Positions 1 through 9,002 of a stretch of 64,000 nt of DNA are shown here, in pieces. Within the stretch, counting starts at the first letter, position 1. Each line of letters starts with the position of its first letter. A model generated the notes under the pieces. The model did not search any database and had not been told where the DNA came from. It worked only from the letters and a program-made list of their open reading frames with translations. Both the position numbers and the translations under genes were made by a program. Origin of the DNA: Flavobacterium bizetiae (GTDB lineage: Bacteria; Bacteroidota; Bacteroidia; Flavobacteriales; Flavobacteriaceae); contig NZ_CADCSU010000087.1 of NCBI RefSeq assembly GCF_902804475.1, positions 1 through 64,000 on the forward strand, written 5' to 3'.

Positions 1-183
1 CGCTATAGAGACTAGCTCAATGACTGTCTTGAAAAGCAAAACTAATAAAAATTAAGATTTAAATTTGGAAATCAACACAGAATCTTTGCGGTTAAATCTG
101 CACAATCCAGTTTTGGAATTTTTTAAAATTTTGGAATTTAAATTTCCCTACATTTATATATCGAAAGATATTCAATTGCTTCA

Positions 184-1005
184 ATGGAACATTCCGGTCA
201 GAAACTAGATAAATATTACATCAAAAAAGTAGATGCCGACAAAAAAAGCATTTATTGTCACCATGATTTAATGGGAGAATTGTTTGTGCCTACACATAAA
301 CATGACAAAGCACAATTGTTGTATGCTGAAGGCGATGTGGTTTTTGTAACAACAGAAACCAAAACGTATTTTTTGCCAGCAAGACATTTTATCTGGATTC
401 CTAGTGGTGTTGCGCACAGCATCGAACCAAAATCTGAAAGTGTGACCATGCGGAATTTATATTTTCCGGTTGAAAAAGACGAAGATGATTTTTATAAAGT
501 AGAAGGTATTTATCCGGTCAATAATTTATTGTTGCAAATGATGCTTTTTACCAATAGGTGGAATGGCGATCTTAAAAAAGGAAGTCCGAATTTTGCGATT
601 GCAAAAGCGATCAAGGCAATATTACCTCAAATTTGTCTGACCAATTTACCTTTAGAATTACCACAACCAAAAGATCCGCGTTTGAGTAAAATTTTACGCC
701 ATATTGAAAATAATCTGGGAGAAACCATTTTATTTGCTGAGGTTGCGCATCAATTTGGCTATAGCGAACGCTCTTTGTATCGCTTATTTCAAAAAGACCT
801 TAATATGTCTTTTATTCAATATTATACCATTCGAAGAATATTAAAAGCGATTGAACTCTTATTAGAAAGAAAACTTTCCGTAAAAGAGGTAGCTCAGGAA
901 GTTGGTTACAGCAGCGTGCCGACGTTTAGTAATACTTTCTTTAAATTCCTCGGACAAAGACCTTCTGATTACTTAAATGGAGAAGATATCCTGAGAACTA
1001 AATAG
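184..1005 (+). CDS. AraC-family transcriptional regulator
   Basis: A 273-residue regulator. The first ~100 residues look like an AraC-type cupin sensor: a His-rich turn (H38, H40), then beta-rich sequence ending in IWIPSGVAHSI. The last ~100 residues carry the double helix-turn-helix of the AraC/XylS family (VAHQFGYSERSLYRLF, then VKEVAQEVGYSSVPTFSNTF). The ATG at 184 is the first in-frame start and gives a normal length for the family. It sits 5' of a TolC/HlyD/MFS efflux operon on the same strand, so it is probably the local activator of that operon. The inducer cannot be read from sequence. The family call is secure; the target is inferred from position. Confidence 0.9.
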   Translation: MEHSGQKLDKYYIKKVDADKKSIYCHHDLMGELFVPTHKHDKAQLLYAEGDVVFVTTETKTYFLPARHFIWIPSGVAHSIEPKSESVTMRNLYFPVEKDEDDFYKVEGIYPVNNLLLQMMLFTNRWNGDLKKGSPNFAIAKAIKAILPQICLTNLPLELPQPKDPRLSKILRHIENNLGETILFAEVAHQFGYSERSLYRLFQKDLNMSFIQYYTIRRILKAIELLLERKLSVKEVAQEVGYSSVPTFSNTFFKFLGQRPSDYLNGEDILRTK

Positions 1006-1328
1006 AAAGCTTTTTTGCCCACGGATTTTACTGATTTAAACAGATTCAGACGGGTTTATTATTATAATATCTGCAAAATTAGCTTTAATCTTTTTAAATC
1101 TGCGTGAAACCCCAATTTGTATAATTTTTCACAACGTATTGTTTTTCAATATTTTAATATATCGTTTTCGGGAAATAAAATTTTAACATTTGTCCGAAAT
1201 GAATATGATATTGACTTTTTAGAATTATCAGTCAACGAAAAAATGAAGGAACTTTGCAGTACTAAAATTTTTATACATTCATGTTCCTTAAAACAACAAA
1301 TTCTACAGAAGATTGTTTTCTCAAAATC

Positions 1329-2639
1329 ATGTTGATATTTCTAATCGTATTAACATTCAGTAATTTACAAGCTCAGGAAATTCATTCGGTTTCGTTAAGC
1401 GAAGCAGTGAAACTGGCCAAAGAAAACAATAAAAAAATCCTTAGATCTCAATTAGAGACAACGCTCTCAGAGCAAAACATCAAAGAAAGAAAAGAACTCC
1501 GTTTGCCGGATATCGAATTAAACGGTGTGTATTCCAGAATTACCAATATTACGGAATTCAAAGGAAGTGGTTTTCTGAAAGATAAAGAAGTCACCAAAGC
1601 AATTCCTGAAATTTATGAGGTTAACTCTACTTTTAAAATGCCAATTTATGCAGGGAATAAGATCAATAATGCTATTAAGATTGCTAATCAGGAAAATGAA
1701 ATCGCTAAAATAAAAAGCGAAAAGACTGAAAATGATATCGAGCTCGAAGTTGTGGCAAATTATCTGGCGATTTATAAAATGATGGAACTTCAAAAAATTT
1801 TCGAAGAAAACATCAAAGAAGAAAAAAGCCGATTGAAAGAAGTGCAGTCTTTGCAAAAACACGGAACGGTAACCAAAAACGAAGTTATTAGAGCTGAGTT
1901 ACAACTTTCGGATCGTGAATTAAGTTCATTGACGAATTCTAAGAATATAAAAATCGCTTTGCATGATTTAAAGACTTTGATTCAGATTCCTGAAAACGAA
2001 GAAGTCGCAATCGATACTACGGCGAATATGGATGAAATGAAAGGTTTAGATCCGTATGACTTTTATTTGAATAAAGCTTTCAATAATGAAGAAATGCGAA
2101 TAGCAAGCCAGGAATTAAACATCAAAAAAACGGAACTAAAACTGGTAAAAGGAAATTATCTGCCTACGGTAAACTTTTTTGGTAACTATGGTTTTTATTA
2201 TCCTAACTACAAATTCTTTCCGCCAAATCCGTATTTGTACACTTTAGGACAAATTGGTATCGAAGCGCATTTTGATCTTTCGGCTTTATATAAAAATAAA
2301 ACCAAAGTAGAACAGGCAACTACGCAAATCGAATGGCAAAAAATGCAAAGCGAAATTATCAAGGATGAAATTCAGGATAAGCTGTTTAAAGAGCATACGC
2401 AATATCAGGAAATCCTCGAGAAGTTTGTGGTAGTAGACAAAGCGTTGGATTTGGCCAATGAAAATTACCGAATTGTAAAGCTGAAATATTTAAATCAATT
2501 GGTTTTAATAACTGAAATGGTCGATGCGGATAACGCTTTATTACAAGCGAAATACAATAAGATTTCTACCCGATTAGACGCGATTTTAAAACATTACGAA
2601 TTGCTTCATACGGCTGGGATAATGCCGGAGCAGATTTAA
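1329..2639 (+). CDS. TolC-family outer membrane efflux protein
   Basis: Outer-membrane channel of a tripartite exporter. The ATG at 1329 starts directly with a signal peptide (MLIFLIVLTFSNLQAQ); an upstream ATG at 1281 would add 16 polar residues in front of it and is less likely. The 436-residue product has the two long amphipathic, Lys/Glu-rich helical halves typical of outer membrane efflux (OEP) proteins, with a central region around LVKGNYLPTVNFFGNYG that fits strand segments of the beta barrel. It is followed after 66 bp by a membrane-fusion protein and then an MFS pump, giving a complete outer membrane-periplasm-inner membrane set. The exported substrate is unknown. Confidence 0.9.
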   Translation: MLIFLIVLTFSNLQAQEIHSVSLSEAVKLAKENNKKILRSQLETTLSEQNIKERKELRLPDIELNGVYSRITNITEFKGSGFLKDKEVTKAIPEIYEVNSTFKMPIYAGNKINNAIKIANQENEIAKIKSEKTENDIELEVVANYLAIYKMMELQKIFEENIKEEKSRLKEVQSLQKHGTVTKNEVIRAELQLSDRELSSLTNSKNIKIALHDLKTLIQIPENEEVAIDTTANMDEMKGLDPYDFYLNKAFNNEEMRIASQELNIKKTELKLVKGNYLPTVNFFGNYGFYYPNYKFFPPNPYLYTLGQIGIEAHFDLSALYKNKTKVEQATTQIEWQKMQSEIIKDEIQDKLFKEHTQYQEILEKFVVVDKALDLANENYRIVKLKYLNQLVLITEMVDADNALLQAKYNKISTRLDAILKHYELLHTAGIMPEQI

Positions 2640-2705
2640 GATCGAAGCAAGATTTTAGAAGTAAGAAAATAGAAAACAGAACAAAGAAAAGATATACAGT
2701 TTATT

Positions 2706-3758
2706 ATGGTTAAGATAAAAAATGAAACTAGAAGAAACAGAACGTTTCATATATTAATAACAATTATAGCTTGCGTTTTGGTGGCAAGCGGAATCATTTT
2801 AGGAATTTGGTTTTATGTGTTTAACAGAAATCACGAAGAAACCAATGATGCTCAGGTCGAGCAATATGTAACACCTATTATGTCCAGAATTACAGGTTAT
2901 GTACAAGAGGTTCGTTTTGATGAAAATCAATTCGTGCATAAAGGAGATACTTTGGTAGTTATCGATAACAGAGAATATCAGTCAAAATTGAATGTGGCTC
3001 TTGCCGATGTACAAAGTGCGAAACAAAGCAGTGTTGTGGCCGAGAAAAATGTAGCAACAACCGCAAGTTCAACCGCAATTGGAGAATCGCAATTGGCTGC
3101 AGCCAAAACCAATCTTTGGAAAACAAAATTAGAATACGACAGATACAAAGCTTTGGTTAAAGATGAAGCTGCAACTTCGCAACAATTAGAAAAAGTGAAG
3201 GCAGATTACGAATCGGCGCAAGCCCATTTTCAGGAAATGCGAGACAGAATTCAGTCTTCGAACTTAAGTACTTCTCAGGCGCAGGCAAACGTGCCTACCA
3301 TGCAAACCAATATTGCGTCGAAACAAGCTGTGGCAGACAATGCAGCATTGTTTCTTTCGTATACCATCATTACCGCGCCTTATGACGGTTGGGTGGGCAA
3401 AAGAACGATTCAGCCAGGGCAAATGGTAAAAGAAGGACAATCATTGCTTTCGATAGTAAGCAAAGAAAAATGGATTACTGCCAATTTTAAAGAAACGCAA
3501 TTGCAATATTTAACCGTTGGACAGGAAGTAAAAATTCAGGCCGATGCTATAAATGGTAAAGAATTTACAGGAATTGTAATGTCGTTATCTCCTGCAAGTG
3601 GTGCGAGATTCTCGCTATTGCCTCCGGATAATGCAACAGGAAACTTCGTAAAAATCGAACAAAGAATCCCGGTTCGTATTCAGTTAAAAGATGCCGATAA
3701 ACAAGCTGATTTTTTAAGAGCCGGAATGAATATTACCGTTATTGCCGAGCACAAATAA
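2706..3758 (+). CDS. HlyD/EmrA-type membrane fusion protein
   Basis: Periplasmic adaptor that would link the MFS pump to the TolC-like channel. The 350-residue protein has one N-terminal membrane anchor (residues ~15-37), then a biotinyl-lipoyl-like half (ITGYVQEVRFDENQFVHKGD), a long Ala/Gln/Lys-rich coiled-coil hairpin, the second lipoyl half (TAPYDGWVGKRTIQPGQMV) and a beta-barrel domain. This architecture is that of EmrA-type rather than RND-type adaptors, and it agrees with the MFS partner that starts one base after its stop codon. The operon order TolC-adaptor-MFS is conserved in many Bacteroidota. High confidence for the family; no substrate is evident. Confidence 0.92.
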   Translation: MVKIKNETRRNRTFHILITIIACVLVASGIILGIWFYVFNRNHEETNDAQVEQYVTPIMSRITGYVQEVRFDENQFVHKGDTLVVIDNREYQSKLNVALADVQSAKQSSVVAEKNVATTASSTAIGESQLAAAKTNLWKTKLEYDRYKALVKDEAATSQQLEKVKADYESAQAHFQEMRDRIQSSNLSTSQAQANVPTMQTNIASKQAVADNAALFLSYTIITAPYDGWVGKRTIQPGQMVKEGQSLLSIVSKEKWITANFKETQLQYLTVGQEVKIQADAINGKEFTGIVMSLSPASGARFSLLPPDNATGNFVKIEQRIPVRIQLKDADKQADFLRAGMNITVIAEHK

Positions 3759-3759
3759 A

Positions 3760-5343
3760 ATGGAAGATAAAAGTATTTTTAAATCCTGGGTTCCCAAATG
3801 GGCAATCATTATTATTTTGTTTGTCTGTTTGCTGCATTCCATGATTTTATTAGGAGTTTATACTTCAAACGTAACCTATGCGGCAAGTTTTCTTGACATT
3901 GAGCCAGAAGATTTGCAGTTTGCAATGTGCGTTACCTACGGAACTTTGCTGGCAACGATTTTGATCGAAAGTAGATTTTCGAGTTTTTTTCCGGCAAAAA
4001 ATTACCTTATGGCGGTCTATTCCGTAATCGGAATTACTATTATTTCATCGGCTTATATTACCAATTTTTATCTTTTTTTATTATTAAGAGTTGCCGAGGG
4101 AATCCTGATGGCGCTTCCGGTAATCACAATTAGGCAATTATTGATAGAGCAGTTCAATTCTAAAAACGCCATCATAATAGGTTTTTCATTCTACTACGGT
4201 TCATTGTTATTGTCAACGCCGTTTATTATGAATATTGCCGTTTGGTTTCTGGATCATTACGACTGGAAATACATGTTGTATGTATCAGGCGGACTTCAGG
4301 TTTTAAACGTCTTTTTGATCCTGATCACTTTTCGCGGACACAGAATTACCAAGAAAATCCCTTTGTATCAAATCGACTGGATCAGTTATATTTTGGTTTT
4401 AACGGCGATTCTTTGTGGCGCTTATTTCTTTGTTTATGCCGAAAAAAAATACTGGTTCGAGTCTTCGCACATGGTTTTAATGCTCATGATTGCGCTAATT
4501 ACAGGAGGATTATTCATATTTAAAGAACTTTTGGTAAAAAGACCCACTTTTGATTTCGAAGTCTTTAAATACGCCAATCTCCGAATCGGATTTTTATTGT
4601 TTTTCCTCTTTTATATCAGTAGAGCAACGCTTAGTCTTTGTCACTCAGCAATGTTCTCGATCTGGAACTGGGATCCGTCACGAGTTGCCGGAGTACAATA
4701 CATCAACGGATTAGGAAACGTAATAGGATTAATTTTAGCCGCTTTTTTCCTGATGAAATCCGTTTCGACCAAAGTCATTTTTATGATCGGGTTTTCGCTT
4801 ATTGCCTTGTTTCATTTTTGGTTTACGTTTCTTTTTGTGCCTGATGTAGCATTGTCAGATATTATTATTCCGTATGTTTTACAAGGCATTGGAGTTGGGT
4901 TTTTATTCGTTCCGCTTATTTTGTTTACCACATCGTCTGTTCCGGCAAAAATGGCCGTTTCATCCGGAATTGTTGGAGTTTCCGGACGTTTCTGGGGGAG
5001 TACAATTGGTTTTTGTGTGATGCAGAATGCAGTCGTATTTTTAAACAAAAAACACTTTTTAAAACTAAGCCAATTTGTAACCGGCGAAAATCCCGAAGCC
5101 CAGCAAACCATTGCTACAACAGCACAGAGTTTTATGGCAAAAGGATATTCAGCAGATAATGCGAATACATTAGCATTAAAAAAAGTATTCGGAACCGTTG
5201 CCAAACAAGCCACTTTATTGGCCGATATGGAGATTTATACCATCGTAGGATACGGTCTTGTCGTTCTGATTATTCTTATCGCTTGCAACCAGCATTTGCG
5301 ACAAACAATGACATTAGTTAAAAGTAAAATTTGGATAGGCTAA
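3760..5343 (+). CDS. MFS efflux transporter (DHA2/EmrB-like)
   Basis: Inner-membrane pump of the tripartite exporter. The ATG at 3760 lies one base after the adaptor stop; a TTG at 3742 inside the adaptor gene is less likely. About 527 residues with roughly 14 hydrophobic segments, the size and topology of the DHA2 subfamily that includes EmrB. The N-terminal half contains an acidic periplasmic turn (SFLDIEPEDLQFAMCVTYG), and there are several Gly/Pro-rich helices (VLQGIGVGFLFVPLILF) as in EmrB-like pumps. Close coupling to the adaptor supports a drug or metabolite exporter rather than an importer. Confidence 0.88.
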   Translation: MEDKSIFKSWVPKWAIIIILFVCLLHSMILLGVYTSNVTYAASFLDIEPEDLQFAMCVTYGTLLATILIESRFSSFFPAKNYLMAVYSVIGITIISSAYITNFYLFLLLRVAEGILMALPVITIRQLLIEQFNSKNAIIIGFSFYYGSLLLSTPFIMNIAVWFLDHYDWKYMLYVSGGLQVLNVFLILITFRGHRITKKIPLYQIDWISYILVLTAILCGAYFFVYAEKKYWFESSHMVLMLMIALITGGLFIFKELLVKRPTFDFEVFKYANLRIGFLLFFLFYISRATLSLCHSAMFSIWNWDPSRVAGVQYINGLGNVIGLILAAFFLMKSVSTKVIFMIGFSLIALFHFWFTFLFVPDVALSDIIIPYVLQGIGVGFLFVPLILFTTSSVPAKMAVSSGIVGVSGRFWGSTIGFCVMQNAVVFLNKKHFLKLSQFVTGENPEAQQTIATTAQSFMAKGYSADNANTLALKKVFGTVAKQATLLADMEIYTIVGYGLVVLIILIACNQHLRQTMTLVKSKIWIG

Positions 5344-5408
5344 AATGCCTTTCAAAATAAAAATATATTGAGGAGTGATTACCTTGATTTTTTCGATTGA
5401 TGATGATG

Positions 5409-5437
5409 AAACCCGTGCTGATTACACGGGTTTTTTT
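5409..5437 (+). terminator. Rho-independent terminator of the efflux operon
   Basis: A 7-bp stem (ACCCGTG / CACGGGT) with a 7-nt loop is followed by seven T residues, 66 bp after the MFS stop codon. It closes the AraC/efflux transcription unit. Confidence 0.85.
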
Positions 5438-5469
5438 GTGTGATTTGAGTGTTGATTTAATTTTTTTTA

Positions 5470-5550
5470 GGAGCTAATCCCGCTATACGTTCCAATCTTT
5501 TGTGCCGAACCCCGGCACAAAAGGATTTCCACTTCTATCGGGGCTAGGGC
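5470..5550 (+). repeat. Interspersed palindromic element, family C
   Basis: An ~80-bp intergenic element with an internal hairpin: CCAATCTTTTGTGCCG then CGGCACAAAAGGATT. Related copies lie at 34477-34557 (opposite orientation) and 38068-38139, and a more diverged relative is at 12969-13052. The rest of the 5438-5674 gap holds AT-rich sequence and fragments such as CTTTGCGA tracts; no gene is visible there. Confidence 0.7.
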
Positions 5551-5674
5551 AATCATTTTCATAATTGCATTTCTGTTTAGTTTGTAGTACGATGTAATTA
5601 TTGCTTAATAAACTTTGCAGCTTCGCGACTTTGCGAGAAATTAAAATCTCCTCGAGGAACCTTTGCGATTCTTT

Positions 5675-6331
5675 TTAGCTATTGGAATTATGTGTTTTTG
5701 GATTTTCTGGAAAGTAGTATTGTGCTTTTATTATTTCCTCTATTGTGCGATTGTTTTTATCGTATAGTAGAGTTAGATTTTTTTCAAACGCTGGGTTTGC
5801 AATAGTAATGTACCAATCAATTTGGATTGCTTTGATGTTTTCACTTAATCTGCTGATAAATTGAAACCATCCCCAGGTGGATTCTGAAATAGTGAATTTG
5901 TTTAAATCATCAGTATAAACATCTATACAAATTTCGTCATACGTAAGTAAATCTATTTTGTAAGCCAGAACAGTTTCAATGTTATTCCATTCATAAGTAT
6001 TAAAACTGTTTTCATCAGTAATTTTAAAACCATTTTCGTTGTATTCAAATATCCCGGGATCATCTTGATTTTCTACAGCTTGTGAAGAAAATATTTCTTG
6101 TGCCAGTTTTGAATTTAGAGAAACAAAAATATTTTTTGGATTTAGAAATCTAATGAGTATAAAAATACCGCCTCCGCCAAATAAAATTAAGGGAAACCAA
6201 AAACGAACTGAATTGATTTTTCCAGCCCATAATGCCATAAAAGTAAACGCAAAGCAAATAATAATCAAAAATATTTGCTTGGTTTTGCTTTCCCAGATCA
6301 CATTTTTGCCATTGTATTTTGCGCTTTTCAT
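5675..6331 (-). CDS. Uncharacterised membrane protein
   Basis: A 218-residue protein with two N-terminal transmembrane helices (residues ~20-38 and ~42-60), then a soluble ~150-residue domain. The layout, with a short hydrophobic hairpin followed by a PH-like beta-rich region (FNTYEWNNIETVLAYKIDLL), resembles the YcxB-type small membrane proteins common in Bacteroidota, but that likeness is weak. The start ATG is unambiguous. It faces the efflux operon terminator and is monocistronic. Function unknown. Confidence 0.65.
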   Translation of the reverse strand: MKSAKYNGKNVIWESKTKQIFLIIICFAFTFMALWAGKINSVRFWFPLILFGGGGIFILIRFLNPKNIFVSLNSKLAQEIFSSQAVENQDDPGIFEYNENGFKITDENSFNTYEWNNIETVLAYKIDLLTYDEICIDVYTDDLNKFTISESTWGWFQFISRLSENIKAIQIDWYITIANPAFEKNLTLLYDKNNRTIEEIIKAQYYFPENPKTHNSNS

Positions 6332-6454
6332 AATAATTTAATTCTGTATTGGCGAAGTTATAAAAAATGACATTGTAAAGATATTCGGAATTTTAAATTC
6401 GATAAAAAATATAAATCATTGTATCTTGCAACCGTTAAAAAAACAAAATATATA

Positions 6455-7114
6455 ATGAAGCAGCAATGTGTTATTTTTGATATGGACGGCGTGATTTGTC
6501 ACACCAATCCGCATCATGCAAAAGCTTTCGAAGCATTTTTCGATAAATATCAAATTCCTCATTCAGAACAAGAGTTTGAAGAACATATGTACGGAAAACA
6601 TAATGGTTATATTATGACTCATTTCTTCAAGCGTCCCATTACAGGAGAAGAACTCGTAAAACTCGAAGACGAAAAAGAAGGAATGTTTCGTGAGATTTAT
6701 AAGGACAAAGTCGAAACCATTCCGCATTATCTCGACTTTTTAGCCGAACTGAAATCGAGAGGCTTTAAAACCGCTGTTGCAACATCTGCACCACGCGCCA
6801 ATCTTGATTTAATTATGGGAGCGTTGCAATTCCAGGACAAAATGGATTCTGTTATGTCAAGCGAAGATGTAAAATTTCATAAACCAAATCCCGAAGTATA
6901 TTTAGAATCTGCAAAACGCGTTGGCGTTGCACCGTCTGATTGTATTGTTTTCGAAGATTCATTTTCGGGCGTTACAGCAGGATTAAATGCAGGAATGAAA
7001 GTCGTAGGTGTTTTGAGTACCCATACAAAAGAACAGCTTCCGCCATGTAGTTTTTACATCAATGATTATAGCGAAGTAAATGTCGATAAGGTTTTGGAGT
7101 TATTAAACAGCTAG
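6455..7114 (+). CDS. HAD-superfamily hydrolase, beta-phosphoglucomutase-like
   Basis: A 219-residue phosphatase or phosphomutase of the HAD superfamily. Motif I is FDMDGVICHT (nucleophile and acid Asp), motif II is ATSAPR, motif III Lys lies in VKFHKPNPEVY, and motif IV is VFEDSFSGVTAG. A helical cap follows motif I, as in subclass IA enzymes (beta-phosphoglucomutase, phosphoglycolate phosphatase). The ATG at 6455 places motif I at the usual ~8 residues from the N-terminus; an upstream TTG at 6419 would add 12 unlikely residues. It is not linked to the maltose locus, where a second such protein (58091-58744) is the better beta-phosphoglucomutase candidate. Confidence 0.88.
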   Translation: MKQQCVIFDMDGVICHTNPHHAKAFEAFFDKYQIPHSEQEFEEHMYGKHNGYIMTHFFKRPITGEELVKLEDEKEGMFREIYKDKVETIPHYLDFLAELKSRGFKTAVATSAPRANLDLIMGALQFQDKMDSVMSSEDVKFHKPNPEVYLESAKRVGVAPSDCIVFEDSFSGVTAGLNAGMKVVGVLSTHTKEQLPPCSFYINDYSEVNVDKVLELLNS

Positions 7115-7120
7115 AATTTT

Positions 7121-7150
7121 TAAACCATATAAGTGATATAAGTTCATTTA
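7121..7150. repeat. Interspersed repeat, family B (half copy)
   Basis: Carries AACCATATAAGTGATATAAG followed by TTCATTTA. The same sequence recurs in either orientation at 11141-11170 and 34584-34611, and as a full inverted repeat at 42247-42309 and 53361-53440. Confidence 0.7.
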
Positions 7151-7157
7151 AATACAG

Positions 7158-7190
7158 CCTTTGTCAAAGTTTAAAACTTTGACAAAGGTT
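7158..7190. terminator. Bidirectional terminator between convergent genes
   Basis: A 15-bp perfect inverted repeat (CCTTTGTCAAAGTTT and its complement around a single base) is flanked by T-rich sequence. It lies between the convergent HAD gene and the exported-protein gene that ends at 7194. A very similar palindrome at 12863-12891 shows that it also belongs to a repeat family. Confidence 0.75.
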
Positions 7191-7193
7191 TTT

Positions 7194-8120
7194 TTATTCA
7201 ATCCACTGACCTTCGTTAGTCTTTAAACCTAAATATTGCCCAGTATGTGCATTATAGGTTAGTTCCTTTAAAAGAAAGACGCCATTGGGTTTAAATTCCG
7301 GATTAATGAATTTCCAAATCAAAATGTTTTTGTTGGGGTCATAATACATTTCTATTTGTGTTTTTTCATTATAAAATTTTTTAGCAATGGCTTTGTTTTT
7401 AATTTCTTTAAAAGATACAAATTCATTGATCTTAGAATTGTTTTTAGGAAAATTTATATCCTTAATTATATTGCCAAATTCGTCTAATTGTACATTAGAA
7501 GTATATTCTCCAATTCCTTTTTCCGGGTTTGAATAAGCAAAACATAAATAGTAGTGATATCGCGTAGTTAGATTATTTATCTTAAAATATTTTTTATAAT
7601 GAACGCTGTCTAATGTCTGACCTTGTTTAAAATAAACATTTTTGTAAAAATCTTCGCCTACCCTTAAGCGTAGATAATCTTTAATTTTCTGCGATATAAT
7701 TATTGGCAAATCATCATCAATATTTCGAGGTTCTTTTGGTACATAAGGTGCAAAAGTAAAATAAGGGCAAGGAGAAACAAAAACGTCTTTTGAAAATGAT
7801 TTGCAATTGCAGTTTGGGTTAGGTTTTAATTTTATGATTAAAGTATCATTGTTTTTCAGGTTTAATTCCTGATCAATTTTTACAAACCGGCGATCGTCTA
7901 GATATAAACGATAGGTTTTCAGACTATCCAGTTTTAAATTTTTTAAGTTGTAAAAGCCATTATTTTCATCAATGCCTAAATGATGCATACTATCATTTTC
8001 ATCTAATAAATAGTAATTGAAGTATTTATTTTTTTCTTCATCTGGTTCGACCTTAATTACAGTCTGCGAGAATGAAGCTAAAGAATAAAGAAGGATTATG
8101 GTTTGAATTGTCTTTTTCAT
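7194..8120 (-). CDS. Uncharacterised exported protein
   Basis: A 308-residue protein with a signal peptide (MKKTIQTIILLYSLASFSQ, cleavage near residue 19). The N-terminal ~90 residues are rich in Asn, Leu and Lys and read like a short beta-sandwich. A Cys pair (NPNCNCKSF) follows, then a mixed region ending in an aromatic C-terminal segment (TYNAHTGQYLGLKTNEGQWIE). No known motif was recognised. It is the first of several small membrane or exported genes of unknown role between 7 and 11 kb. Confidence 0.7.
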   Translation of the reverse strand: MKKTIQTIILLYSLASFSQTVIKVEPDEEKNKYFNYYLLDENDSMHHLGIDENNGFYNLKNLKLDSLKTYRLYLDDRRFVKIDQELNLKNNDTLIIKLKPNPNCNCKSFSKDVFVSPCPYFTFAPYVPKEPRNIDDDLPIIISQKIKDYLRLRVGEDFYKNVYFKQGQTLDSVHYKKYFKINNLTTRYHYYLCFAYSNPEKGIGEYTSNVQLDEFGNIIKDINFPKNNSKINEFVSFKEIKNKAIAKKFYNEKTQIEMYYDPNKNILIWKFINPEFKPNGVFLLKELTYNAHTGQYLGLKTNEGQWIE

Positions 8121-8243
8121 CTTAATAGAATTGTTTCAGCTATTTGTAACTTACTGTAAAATTAAAAATGTCAAAATTTTAAACTTTGATAAAAGTGTTT
8201 TACGCACTTGTGTAACCGCAAAATTTTTATTTCGAGAAATTTA

Positions 8244-8663
8244 TTATTCTTCCCAGAAGATTTTTTGATTATGACCTACTAAAAACATACATGTTTTACC
8301 GTCTTCATCTGTTCCTTTTTTTATGTCAAAGACATAAGATCCTTTAGATTCTTTATTTCTCTCTGTGCCACAATCGCTCCAATTGAGCTCATGTATTTTT
8401 TTAGTATTTAAAATTCCGCTAATTTGTTCGTATGGGATTCCACTATCAAAAAGAAATTCCTTATAATCTATGTATTCTGTTGAGCTTCCATTTTTTAAAT
8501 CACCAATAAAAGTTCCTGCAATTACCAAAGAATCAATATTTTCTCCAGTTTTATTGTAAAACTTTACGTGAAGATTTTTAAAGTTTAAATAAAAGATTGC
8601 GCCAAATACTATCAAAATAATAAAAATCAGGATTTCTGTTTTTCTTTGTTTTGATAATTTCAT
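8244..8663 (-). CDS. Uncharacterised single-pass membrane protein
   Basis: A 139-residue protein with one N-terminal membrane anchor (residues ~11-27) and a soluble domain with two Cys (WSDCGTERN and KTCMFLVGHN). It starts 22 bp downstream of the stop codon of the XRE regulator at 8686-8916, same strand, so the two may share a transcript. No family was recognised. Confidence 0.65.
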   Translation of the reverse strand: MKLSKQRKTEILIFIILIVFGAIFYLNFKNLHVKFYNKTGENIDSLVIAGTFIGDLKNGSSTEYIDYKEFLFDSGIPYEQISGILNTKKIHELNWSDCGTERNKESKGSYVFDIKKGTDEDGKTCMFLVGHNQKIFWEE

Positions 8664-8685
8664 TTGTGTAAATGATTTACTGGGT

Positions 8686-8916
8686 TTATTTTAAAGGAAA
8701 ATCAAACAATTCTTTAAGTTCAACATCTAAAGCATTGGCAATTTTTGCTAGGGTCTTTATGCCAGTATTTACTTTCGCAACTTCTAATCTTGCTATTTGA
8801 GATTTGTTAATATTGCAATCATCAGCTAAGCTTTGTTGGGATAAGCCTTTCTTTTCACGTAATTGTCTAACGTGAATACCAAGATTAATGAGAAAAGTTT
8901 CTTCTGAAATATTCAT
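8686..8916 (-). CDS. XRE-family helix-turn-helix regulator
   Basis: A 76-residue Cro/C1-type DNA-binding protein: VRQLREKKGLSQQSLADDCN is the first helix pair, and INKSQIARLEVAKVNTGIKT holds the recognition helix. The acidic C-terminus (ALDVELKELFDFP) is typical of stand-alone XRE proteins of Bacteroidota. The ATG at 8916 gives the classic length; a longer form from a TTG at 9003 would run into the start of the divergent gene. An inverted repeat at 8965-8982 between the two genes could be its own operator. Confidence 0.88.
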   Translation of the reverse strand: MNISEETFLINLGIHVRQLREKKGLSQQSLADDCNINKSQIARLEVAKVNTGIKTLAKIANALDVELKELFDFPLK

Positions 8917-8964
8917 ATTCCAAAAGTGAAAAGATTTATTTTGTTCATGTAGGCTAATTAGCAT

Positions 8965-8982
8965 ACAAATTATTATATTTGT
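8965..8982. promoter_or_regulatory. Inverted repeat and -7 box between divergent genes
   Basis: ACAAAT and ATTTGT are arranged around a 6-bp spacer. They overlap a TATATTTG box (8974-8981) that matches the Bacteroidota TAnnTTTG -7 consensus, reading toward the small gene at 9003. This is a plausible operator for the adjacent XRE regulator. No clear -33 TTG was found at the usual distance. Confidence 0.45.
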
Positions 8983-9002
8983 TTCAAATAAAAAATAAGA
9001 CA

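Noticed and set aside
1117..1335. A 72-residue frame before the TolC-like gene
   Set aside because: It starts with TTG, overlaps the real signal-peptide start and has no coding-like sequence.
6455..7114. HAD gene as the beta-phosphoglucomutase of maltose metabolism
   Set aside because: It is 51 kb from the maltose genes, and a better candidate lies inside the locus at 58091-58744.
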